Shown here in pieces: positions 1 through 13,490 of a stretch of DNA of 64,000 nt. A program made the translations under genes and the position numbers. The stretch is from assembly GCA_034620365.1 (NCBI GenBank), contig JAQGEQ010000380.1, positions 3,534,001 to 3,598,000 on the forward strand, written 5' to 3'. The notes beneath the pieces are model-generated. The model did no database searches and was not told the origin of the DNA. It was given only the letters and a program-made list of their open reading frames with translations. The DNA comes from Pegea sp. RAD2-039 (lineage: Eukaryota > Chordata > Thaliacea > Salpida > Salpidae). Numbering within the stretch: the first letter of the stretch is position 1; each line of letters starts with the position of its first letter.

Positions 1-480
1 AATATATCAAATATAGATGGAACATGCAGATGGAAAGATATTAAATGATATGATGGCAGCATTGCTGTGAACTATATTTCTTTACTAGAATTTTAGTAAA
101 GTTTTCAGCAGCTCATAGAAAACTCCTAGGCAAAATAACTTTATCTAGCTTTCCTTCATTATAAAGTTTAATCATAAAATTAAAGCTTATAAATTGTATC
201 TAGGTGAATCCTACTACTGAATCATTCTACAAATACTCAAAAAATCCAAATACAATCTTCAAAAGTACAATGAGTTTGCTTTTAATCATGAGATAGCATA
301 AATACATTCAAAATAACAATTTCATCTGTGAACTGATGTAGATTGTATAAATGCATTGAGCTTGAAACTGAAAAAATAAAATGAGTGTCAACACAATTTT
401 AAAGATTTTATTACTTAGTTTTAATAGCTTATAAAAATGTAAAAAAGTAAGTTTGTACAATTAAACATTACAGTTTTAAC
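1..480. other. Non-coding left edge
   Basis: AT-rich sequence with no reading frame that I can support. The string TTTATT at 407-412 reads as AATAAA on the minus strand. It lies about 185 bases beyond the stop codon of the minus-strand peptide gene, so it could be that gene's polyadenylation signal. Confidence 0.5.
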
Positions 481-959
481 AAATGATGATTAATGTTTTA
501 AAATCTAATTTTTCTGACTACCAAACTTGTTAGTTTTTTATCGTAAATAGTTATCAAGTTATCACTTGAAACAGTATTTAAGTTTACAACATACCTTATC
601 CTTGAACTGGATATTTTTTAGTAAGATCAGCTACAAGCTTCTTAGCGCTAGCAACTCCAACTCGTTTGACTAGTTGGCTGAAGAGTTTTGCAAGAATTTG
701 ATCATAGGTAGTATCATCGAACTGAAATTAAGATTTCATTTTAATTTATGTCTATAGAATCTTTGCTTACTTACAGAATCGCCGTTGTTGATAGCAGTAG
801 CCCTATTAACTCTGTAAATTTAAAGTATTTTTAATATATTGTCGTAATTTAATAGAATTTTGAAATAAAATGACCAAAAACTCACGATGATTGATGGCAA
901 CCCTGGGACAAGGCAACGAAGCAGACAGCAACCAAAACAATAATAACTTTTGTGTTCAT
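481..959. repeat. Left arm of inverted duplication (peptide gene copy A)
   Basis: This arm aligns in reverse complement to about 18307-18790. It covers a whole small gene plus about 115 bases beyond the stop codon. Similarity fades abruptly just upstream of the ATG and below about position 481. The arms are 17 kb apart and in opposite orientation. Identity is very uneven along the arm: intron 2 differs at one position of 53, while intron 1 differs at roughly one in six. Confidence 0.9.
596..959 (-). CDS. Small secreted peptide, copy A (unknown family)
   Basis: Model: complement of 886-959, 775-811 and 596-721 (74, 37 and 126 nt), giving 78 residues. Donors GTGAGT and GTAAGT and acceptors TTTACAG and TTTCAG are clear. 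Residues 1-20 are a signal peptide (hydrophobic core VIIVLVAVCFVAL, then SQG). The mature part has one cysteine (C21), a short polar stretch, an acidic FDD, and then a basic amphipathic helical segment containing LAKLFSQLVKRVG and AKKLVADLTKKYPVQG before the stop. I do not recognise the family. A secreted peptide with an acidic front and a cationic helix would suit an antimicrobial or signalling peptide, but that is inference. Its inverted partner is at 18307-18669. The sequence just after the stop reads TAAG-GTATGT, a donor-like context shared with the partner, so a 3' UTR intron is possible. Confidence 0.85.
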
Positions 960-2680
960 TTTTTATCTGTAAATCAATTGAGTAATGAGTGAATTAAAAG
1001 TCAAATTTATGTTTTCAAATAGAAAACTTTATGCATTTTGCATTGAAGCAAAATATTCTTTCTATTTTTTTTTAAACTGTTAAACTAGCATATAGTGAAA
1101 TCATTTTCTGTTTAAAGGTACATAATTACAGTAACAAACAAATTAATAAAATAGACGATAAGAAAATTATCTAAATCAGCGAGCTTGTTCTTTATCTATT
1201 TATCGCTTCAATAAAATGGATAACATTTAAATATTTCCAACAACTGCCATAAATAGCTGATTTTTTTAAACTAAAATATTTAATACAATCACGAATGTTG
1301 CTTTTTGTTTTTAAATATTAACTTCTATTTCAAAAGTGACTACATAAATTAATTAAATTTTAAAAGTTTAAGTTTTTATACACTATTACTGTCTTTCAAA
1401 ACATTTTTTGCTAATAAATTTAGTCAAAACTGAACAGCTATTTAAACTATTCAAGTTTATTGAATATATTAATTAAGGAATAAAAGCTGATTGTATTAAG
1501 TGATTAATTAAATGAATAATATTTCTCTCACATTCAATTGTTAAAACTCTATTGTCTAATATCAAACTGAAATATATATTAGGAAGTCAGTTGCAATTGA
1601 AAGAAGATAATTTAACTTAATTAAGAGTTTATTATTCACTTATGCGTGTTATGGCCTTAACACCAAATATCAGTGAGAACAAATACAGTGCTTTGAGCAT
1701 GTATACTCATAATTTATGCCTGACAATTTTTAAAAATATTTTGATTGAAAAATTCATACAATTAGGCAGCTGTTTAAAATTTTCACAAAGATTATACCTT
1801 TCCAACTCTCTGTTGTCAGTATTAAAGAATCAATATCACAATTAAATGATAAAATAAGATTCTCTTTCGCTTTATAATTGGTAATTGCCTCTTTTAGATT
1901 TTTATCTTTATTTCCAAGTAATCAGTTTAAAGTTTTAAACTGCTATTAGTTGAGCGTAAATCACCTGTTCATAAAGTTGATGTCTGAAAAAGTCCGTTTT
2001 AATGAAAATTATTTGCTAATTATTGATTCATTAATAGTTCACCTATTATTTTCCAAATTTGTAGAAATATGCAAATAGTGAGATAGCAAGTGATATTATA
2101 ATAAATATGCAAATACACTACTCCTTCTTAATTTTGTAAGATATCAAAGAAGTTTTAAGCTGTTCATCTACCATTTTATCTTTCTTGTTACGATGTGGAA
2201 ATAGTTTGTCGAAAGTTGAAATATTTAACATTTTTCAAAAAGGTCCCAACTGTTTTGTAAACTGAAGTTTTTCTTTCTAAAAAATTGATTTTTAAGCTTT
2301 TGGAAGTTTTTTATGAAATGGAACTGATTATTTGAAGTTTAATTTAACTATTTAAAAAATTTAATTTGTAGCTAATGCTTGGTATCTATGTTACTACTGT
2401 AAATGTTTAATTATTCTATTTACAAAAATAAATGTTATAAAAAAATTAAACGAAACAAAATGATGATTTTAACTAAAACCATAGATTTTTTTTTTAATTA
2501 ATCAGTTAACTTACAGTCTTTATATGGCTATGGTGTTGTTTGTATTTCATTATAGCCACTTCCTTTTTAATTCAGTGTTTCCGTAAATTCAAGCAATACT
2601 TTTTGACTAATCAAATAAATTGAACTCTAGTTATTTTTCTATAGAGTTGGATATGAACTTTCCTACAAACTACTAGAAAA
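960..2680. other. Non-coding, AT-rich
   Basis: Upstream region of peptide copy A followed by featureless AT-rich sequence. A TTTACAG sits only about 8 bases upstream of the peptide ATG on the minus strand, which would fit a 5' UTR acceptor. Short open frames here (for example 1642-1845) have low-complexity translations and no support. Confidence 0.4.
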
Positions 2681-2689
2681 TTCAAAAAA

Positions 2690-3140
2690 TGATGCACTTT
2701 TTTCCTTTTGGGCAAATCTGTATCATCACAGCTAACAGCCTATTTTTTTTCGAACAACTTTATATTGATTGAATTAACTACGAATAAATTCATCTTCATT
2801 GTTTCTTTCCATATGAATCACTTGAAAACTTCTTTATTTCGAAGAATATACATCAATATAAAAATATTTTGTGCAGAACTCTTCAATCAATAAAGATGAG
2901 AGTTTCGAACAAGGTTTAACTACATCCAAACTTTCAACAACTTTTTGCAGCTCTTCTTTACAACGTTTAATGCTTTAATAATGGTTTATAAAGATACCAG
3001 ATTTGTTCTTCAAAATCATATAAACTTAATCTCAGAATTCTTAAAGCTGAGAAAATGGATTTTTCCAGTTTTTGACAATCCAGTTCATATAACTTTCATT
3101 TTGATAGTTTTAAAACAACTTAAAGAAGCTTATAAGCAAA
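2690..3140 (-). pseudogene. Possible decayed coding fragment, unknown origin
   Basis: Read on the minus strand, two stretches in different frames look protein-like. One (about 2985-3090) contains ALRILRLSLYDFEEQIWYLY. The next (about 2845-2980) contains CKEELQKVVESLDVVKPCSK and then SLLIEEFCTKYFYIDVY. A frame change and stops separate them and no splice sites join them well. This looks like a degraded gene or transposase fragment, but I cannot name a family. Chance remains possible in AT-rich DNA. Confidence 0.25.
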
Positions 3141-3550
3141 AATTCTTTGAGTTATTTAATAACTATAAATTATAGAAATAATTAATCTAAACTAAATAAC
3201 AAAAACCAGATTACTTTGATTTTTATAACTACGAAAAAGCCGTAAACAACACCAGGACTTATTGGGTTTTATTCTAATCTATTTCGTTGAACTTTAACTT
3301 TTCTAATTCATTTGTTCCAACAAAGTAATTATAACTAAATAAGACTTTTGTTGAAGTTAAGTAATAAATTAGTAAAAAAAAATATTATTTTCATTTAAAC
3401 TTTTTATTAGAACTCCTAAAACAGCAAATAAATTTTCATCCGCTTATGTATAAGACTTTTCTGAAGTAAATCTTTAGTTTTCAAAATACAGAAATCAACA
3501 GCATTCTAGGCAATACTCACTTCATCATTTAGCATTAAGTTAAAAAAGAG

Positions 3551-4870
3551 TCAAGCACATGTAAGGAACCAACATGAACCTAGCCCAACAACTCTGAGCA
3601 ATTTGCGCGAGACCAGATAGACAATTTTTAGGGCTGCGAGAAACGAGTCCGGGTTCGCAAAAGCGAAAAAACGAAGCTGCATCAGCAATGGGTGACACCA
3701 GATTAGTTTACGATGGCATACGGAGTGTAACTGGACCCAAAAAACGTCAAACAATCTTCGGCTGGTGAAATTTTGTACAATAAAGACGAGTAACTAGGTA
3801 GGTGAGTAAGTGACTAGGAAGCAACAAGTTTCACTCCTTTACTCCCAACAAAACATCGTGATCAAACTGCACTACGATATAATGACTACCATCATACCCA
3901 AACTAGATTAGAAACAAACAAGAGAAGAATTCAGCAAAACATTTCATCAATGGGTTCTGGGAAAGCAGCAGGTAGTGATGGTATACCTCCAGACCTACTA
4001 AAACAACTACTTCTTCGCTTACAAATAATAACTGAAAAGATATATTCAGAATCACTAAGCGGTTTTGGATCAAAACACTCAACCATAGACATGATCTTCT
4101 CTGTACGCCAATCACAGGAAAAATACAAAGAACAAAACAGGCCCTTGTATATCGCGTTTATCGACCTTACTAAAACTTTTGACCTTGCCAGTAGGGAAGG
4201 TCTGTTCTCGATACTGTTGAAGATTAGCTGACCACCTAGCCTCTTCAATACGATGAAATTATTTCACACAAGCACTTAACAGTCCAGTACGACAGAAGCT
4301 GCTCTCTACCATTCATCATCAAATATAGAGTGAAACAGGGATGTGTCATCGCCCTAACGCTCTTTGGGATTTTTTCATCAATGTTGCTAAAACAATCGTT
4401 TCATGAGTGCGCTGAAGGAATTTACCTCCATTCAAGATCTGATGAAGTACATTTTAATGCAGTACGTCTAAAGACAAACGAAAATAAACTCAACACCTTT
4501 CATTTCAGTTGTCTTCGTCGCATATAATGTCGTCTAACGTGGGAGAAAAAATCTCAAACAAGGAAGTCTTAAGGTTTACTGTTAAGACTCAGTCAACAAT
4601 GTACAGCATGCTAAGCAAGCAAAGGCTTCACTAGCTCGGACACATCCGCATAATGAATGAGGGCGGATCCCAAAGGATCTGTTGTACTGGGAGCTATTTA
4701 AAGGCAAAGGCAACATCAGCCTCCCCTGTCTACGTTTCAAAGATACCTGTAAGCGCGATATGAAATCGCTTAACATCAATGCTAGCAACTGTGAAGATAT
4801 CACAGCAGATCGCTTCGAATGGCACTCTCTACTTTGCAAACAACTAGAGAAAAAAAAACAGATTTAAAGA
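3551..4870 (+). mobile_element. Decayed LINE, reverse transcriptase fragment (family 1)
   Basis: Plus-strand frames match the usual order of a non-LTR retrotransposon ORF2. From 3680 there is a VYDGIRSVTGPKKRQ-like pre-RT stretch. At 3950-4231 comes GSGKAAGSDGIPPDLLK, then QNRPLYIAFIDLTKTFD (RT motif with FIDLTKAFD degraded to TKTFD). At 4330 KQGCVIALTLFGI follows, and 4470-4520 has LNTFHFSCLRRI. The C-terminal end at 4682-4867 has RFKDTCKRDMKSLNINASNCED and ADRFEWHSLLCKQLEKKK. Frameshifts and stops interrupt it, and the segment between the RT palm and the C-terminal part (about 4440-4460) is deleted, including the catalytic YxDD region. It is higher in GC than its surroundings. The minus-strand frames over it are shadows. 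Confidence 0.85.
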
Positions 4871-5770
4871 AAAGAAAGAAACCTTAAAGGCTTTTTCTAT
4901 TCCATTTCACTGTGTCTTGTTCGTATATTTCCCCCGCCTTTCACTATTTTGCTTTGTTTTTATTTAACTTCATCACTCATTTATTTGAAACTTATATTTA
5001 GTTATGCCTCTGCAGTATTCCTAATTTTTTAACTATGCTACTTAAGGCCTTTTTATTTTATTTCAGCAGTTTTTTTTCTTGTTCTTTATTAGAGCTGTAC
5101 TATTTGTCACCTGCAGCAATGCGATAAATATAATACAGAAATAAATAGGAATTGTTGACCAACAGACTTATTCTGCAAGAGATTCAAACTAGTTTAAACA
5201 ATATTTTTTGGCCTAATTCGGCTGAGAGTGACAATTCACTCGTGCAAGGGTAGAAACTATAGACTGATGCAAGTCCGACTGACGTCGTATGAGCTGCCAG
5301 AATGATGCTGAGTACAGTGATAAACTACTTACAAGGCTCCAACTCCGGCCTTAAATTCAGAGTTTTTGGCCTCCTAGAAGTGTTGACATTAATCAGACTC
5401 ACAAAGAACTTCTACTTATTACAAACCAGCAACTTGAGTATGCTGCTAATTTTATTGTTTGTGATTACTTTATTATTATCGTTGCTCACTCATATTCATA
5501 AAAAATAGTTTCATACCTCTTTATTTATCTTTAATAATGATTTTACAAAACTTATAAAGTTTTGGTTCAGTCAAACTAGCATTAGATATATAAGATATTA
5601 AACAAAACACAAAAACTTTGTTCATATTTCTTTAATTAGTAGTTTCTATCATTGTGTTATTAACAGAAAATATCATTGTTGTAGAATATAGAAAATATAT
5701 TGGAAGAAAAACTACAATTCAGCTGAAGATAAATGCTGCAGTCTTAGAATATGATATATTAGTGGTTGTC
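4871..5770. other. LINE tail and anonymous moderately complex sequence
   Basis: 4871-5050 is probably the 3' UTR of the LINE. The stretch 5155-5480 has higher GC than the background and contains an ORF (5302-5508) with no recognisable product. It may belong to a repeat. TTTATT at 5520-5525 would serve as a minus-strand AATAAA about 250 bases past the cathepsin stop. Confidence 0.35.
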
Positions 5771-9241
<3,471 letters not shown>

Positions 9242-12217
9242 TATTCAAAGAAGCTGCTGAATCTGAGAATCAAGTTACAATTTATAACTAAATAACTAAC
9301 AAGTAGTTTAAATCTAACAATTTGAAAATAATATTAGTTTATCTAATGTATATCATAGTTATAAAACAACATTAAACAAATTTCAAAAGTTAAATGCTAT
9401 TTTTATATAGTTTTGAATTTCATATCAAACAGTTAATGTAAATAAACATAAATATAAATAGTATAGAGAAAAACATTGATAAGTAAAATGTAAAGTTTTT
9501 TAATAAAACTTTTTTTTGAAAGTTAAGCTAATCTTGCAACTTATATTGATGTTGATTCTAAAAGGCAAAAGAACACTTTATAAAGAGCAAATATTTGTTT
9601 TTAATAGCATTGATTAAAAAAGAAGTAAAAAAATATTTAAGCTATTTTCAAGAACTAAAATATATTGAAATTGCAATTGTTTGATACAGAATTCAAAGTA
9701 ATCATTTTTCAGATGTCTAAATAGCAATTAAAAACAAAAACACCAGTTTTGTAAACAACATCACATGACAATAATAAAAAAGTGCGAAAATGTACTATGA
9801 TGAAAAAATAAACGTAAAGAGTTTGTCGATACAAACAAATGTGCAAATTGTTAATGTAAAATATACTTAAAAATAAAATTACTACTATAAGTTTTTTTCA
9901 TAGTTTTATAAGTATAACAAATTAATAAGCTTCTGCTTTATTGATAGAAGAAATTTCAACATAACAAATAATCAACCACAAAAATTGTGTTTTAAAACAC
10001 GTAATGCTTGTATTGAGAAGAAATTCTGCTTATTTAACTTTTCATGGTTTACAATTGAATATTAAGTATTATTCACTCTTACAATTTTAAATTTACTCTT
10101 TTTTCATAAATTAGCTTCTTTTGACTAAATGCACAAATGATGCAAAAATTATATTTTTATATACAAATTTACTTTTTACAGTTAAACTAATATACAAGGA
10201 TAATAAATACAAAGTCAAACTTTTCTATTTAAAATATAACACTTTGATTGTAGTTATTTAGATAACAAAAAGTAATCATCTGGTAACCTAACACTTTTAA
10301 ATATGGTTAAAAAGATAAAAAACAGGATCAAATAATTACCAAAACTTTAATAATAGTTTTCAGGTACATTTTAAGTATTAATATTAGGTATACAACACTT
10401 TCAGTTGTCTTAATTTACAGAATACCCTGCGGCGTGGACAAATTGTTCAAGGTGTGCTAATATTTTTGATGCGAGATATCTACCGGTTAAATCAATAATC
10501 TTAGCTTCAAATTCCTTTTCATTTAAGGAGTGATTTACGATAAAATTTACCGTTTTTTAAACGTCCTAATAGAAATTGAAACTTCTAGGTTTTATTTTGT
10601 TAAACTTTAAACTATCTTTAAAAGTGTTAGACAAAAACAACTTTTTCATGATAGCTGTAGAAAACGTCGACTTCTCGTTTTACATTTTCTTATCTTTAAT
10701 AAATGAGAGTTACAAAATAAACCCAAGAAAAAATACACTACAAGTTTTTCACTTCCTTCACTTTTTTGAACTTTGAAAATATCAAAGCTTGTACAGCAAC
10801 TTGTAAAATATAATTTACAGTTCCTATTCAAAATTGTGATTAACGATTTATTAATTATGAGTGTAATTTGATATTAAAAACTTATATATTACTTAGATTA
10901 ACTTTCTGAATTAAAATAAATCGAATTTTATTTAATCCTGTTATAAAATGAAAATTGCTAGTTAAAGTAAGCTGAAAATATTACACAAGTGCATTTCAAA
11001 CATAAAATTGATCAATAATTATCTTAAACATCAAAAGCTAGTGAAAGAAAAAACTTTTGTCTTTATATAAATTTTTATGAAGATCAGTAGCTTTTTTGAA
11101 CTTTATAAATTATTATTTTATAATAGCTCAAAGTAATTGTTATTCGTTTAATAACTCTTTGACTTTTGTGTTGATATATTTTTTTACAAAACAAGCATAA
11201 AGTTAAGTAAATTTAGCATCTTACAAAAAGTACAGTTCTAATATAGAAATAACAAACAAGTGCATTATACACATTGAGGAGTTTCATCCAAAAAATGATA
11301 AAATTTGAAACAGTGTTTTCAAATTAAAGTCCATAAACTCATGTCAACAGACCTTATGAAGTTGAGTTGATGAGTTTTGTGTAATTTAACAATAGTCAAT
11401 GAAATAATTTATTTTTATCTAGATTAATATTCAAAAATAAGTTGTATTTAAAATGTAGATAAACTCTACAGGTTTTCTACAGAGTTTAATATGACTGGTA
11501 AACTGTTAGGGAGGAAACTACTGATGTAAACAGTATAACCAAGAGTGCTAGGATGATTTAGGAAGTGGATCAGTGTAACAAATCTATCTCCTAACTCATA
11601 CAGGAAGAGTTGATCATCCAAAACTTCCTTTAAATAATGATAAACATGAAAAAGCTTTTAAAGATCAGAGAAACAATCTTTTCTGACTTAAAATCAAGGA
11701 AGTTTGAAAAAGAGTAAATTTCATCATTGTGAGAAATTGGAAAACTAAAACATATAAAAGTTGATGTAAAATTGCTATTAATTGTAATTTTTGGAAGAGT
11801 ACAACCTAAAGTGGTTTTAGAATATATAGGCATTTATAATCTATAATCTAATCGGTATTTCTTTCTTGTACAATTTACCAAGGAGCCAAAAATCAGTTTT
11901 CAATCTAAGGTTCTCGACCCTGAGTGGAGCACACCAGCAGAAAAATTCATTTCTGTAAATAAATTAAACAAATTGATTTTGTTTAATACTTAATGCAGTA
12001 TACTATTTTTTTTTGTAATGTTTAAAACTTTTATTATTGAAATCATGCGAAGTATAAAAACTTATATTTTTGTGGGTAAGAGTATATAATTAGCATGTTG
12101 ATATGAATCAGTTATTTATTTTAAAAGTACTAATTTTCAAAAGAAACTAATATTTCGTTATTATTTTGTTAAAATTTCATTATTTTTATCATTCTTTTAA
12201 AGAACAATTAACAAAAA
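9242..12217. other. Intergenic, mostly featureless
   Basis: AT-rich region between the cathepsin start and the Kazal gene. Exceptions are a coding-like minus-strand stretch at 10410-10470 (listed separately), a perfect 8-bp inverted repeat TAAACTCT...AGAGTTTA near 11460-11488, and a GC-richer block at 11490-11610. I see no gene model in the rest. Confidence 0.4.
10410..10475 (-). pseudogene. Possible orphan terminal exon, peptide-gene-like
   Basis: On the minus strand the sequence reads IIDLTGRYLASKILAHLEQF and then VHAAGYSVN before a TAA at 10410-10412. The open stretch extends up to about 10537. The pattern (acidic start, amphipathic helix, short tail, stop) loosely parallels the last exon of the two secreted peptide genes. 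The upstream acceptor is poor (AAATGAAAAG) and no signal-peptide exon was found upstream, so it may be a broken third member or a coincidence. Confidence 0.2.
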
Positions 12218-12576
12218 ATGAAAGTTTTAATATTTCTGTGTCTTTGTATGATTGTGTCCGGTGATTTAAGAAAATATCCAAAAAGATGTCAAAAGTAAGT
12301 CTACAAAGTTTTGAGCAAATATAATTGAGTCAAACCGACATTTTCAGGTTTGCTCATTGCCCAGAGATTTGGAAACCAGTTTGTGGATGTGATAACAACA
12401 CTTATGAAAATTTATGCAAACTAAAACAAGCCAATTGCCAGTTAGTTTGAAAGTTTTTTAATCAGTTTGTTAATTTACAAAACTTTTTTGAAAATACTTT
12501 AAACAGGAAGTCCAAATGTCATAAAGTCAAAGTTCAATATGAAGGACCTTGTTTTGTTATTGGGGATGAATACTAA
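12218..12576 (+). CDS. Kazal-type serine protease inhibitor, single domain
   Basis: Three exons, 12218-12294, 12348-12440 and 12507-12576 (77, 93 and 70 nt), encode 79 residues. Residues 1-15 form a signal peptide. The Kazal domain runs from C24 to C72 with the signature PVCGCDNNTYENLC. Compared with the classical six cysteines there are two extra (C40, replacing the Ser of VCGSD, and C61), which probably form a fourth disulphide. Counting from the second Kazal cysteine (C30), the predicted P1 residue is E32, not the Lys or Arg of trypsin inhibitors. The product should be a small secreted inhibitor. AATAAA at 12646-12651, 70 bases past the stop, is a good polyadenylation signal. Confidence 0.9.
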
Positions 12577-12645
12577 AAGAATATAGTTCTTGATATGGTG
12601 TTACTGTTCATGTTTAGTTTAAATCTCTCTTAACATGTAAAAAAT

Positions 12646-12651
12646 AATAAA
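12646..12651 (+). promoter_or_regulatory. Polyadenylation signal of the Kazal gene
   Basis: Canonical AATAAA 70 bases downstream of the stop codon. Confidence 0.5.
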
Positions 12652-13045
12652 ACAAAGTTCAAGCAATGAGTAATCATATTTATTGTGTTATGTTCATAAT
12701 CAGACAGGAAAACTTATTTTATACTTTTATGCAGGATTCATTTAAACTAGTGATTCAAAAACTGTTTTAATTACTTTTCATGAAGCTTTTAAACATTTGC
12801 AATATTAAAGAAAGGACAAATTAGAAAACATAATATGTTCAGCATAAAATATTCCAGCTTATAAACATTAGTTTAAAAGTTTCAAATTTATACACGTTAA
12901 TGCAAATGTCTCTTTTTTGTTTCAATCGAGTTTTTATTGAGATATTTGATTTCTTGTCTTCATTAGGCTCAGTGATAACAAAGCTAATAAACGCGATATT
13001 TAAAAAAAGTAAATAAGTTGTTGTAAGCTAAAGAATACTTAAAAT

Positions 13046-13126
13046 ATGATCTTTGAGCCTTATTTCATCATAATTGTTCTTCTTGTGGCTGTCTGCATCT
13101 TACCAATTGTTACGTCATTAAAGTAG
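13046..13126 (+). CDS. Possible 26-residue membrane micropeptide
   Basis: ATG to TAG frame encoding MIFEPYFIIIVLLVAVCILP followed by IVTSLK: one hydrophobic helix with short ends. The LLVAVC stretch resembles the signal peptide of the secreted peptide genes (VLVAVC), also at DNA level (GTGGCTGTCTGC against GTTGCTGTCTGC). It could be a single-pass micropeptide, the first exon of a lost family member, or chance. There is no expression evidence. Confidence 0.2.
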   Translation: MIFEPYFIIIVLLVAVCILPIVTSLK

Positions 13127-13490
13127 TAATATAAAAATGTTGGAAGAAATTATATGATTAATTTGTAAATTGATTACTGTTGAACAAGATTTCCGCCTTC
13201 TCTAAGTTTATTGCTTTCTATTGTGATCAATTTAGGAGAAGTTATTACTAAGTGTTATATTTAGTACTAAGAAGTAGCGCCAGCGTGTGTAAATAATTGC
13301 AACGTTGAAGTAAAAGTAACTTTTCAATTTTTATAAAGCTTTATTGGTAACATCTATTTAACAAAATCATTTTTAACTCTTAAATATTTGTAGTTCAACT
13401 ATTTCATTCAAAATGTCTCATATCAAACTAACAGATAAATAACAATTCTTTCTATAACATATGTTTATTTTACAAATACAGATTGTAGTC

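Noticed and set aside
3931..4248. 105-residue minus-strand frame
   Set aside because: It is the antisense shadow of the reverse transcriptase fragment.
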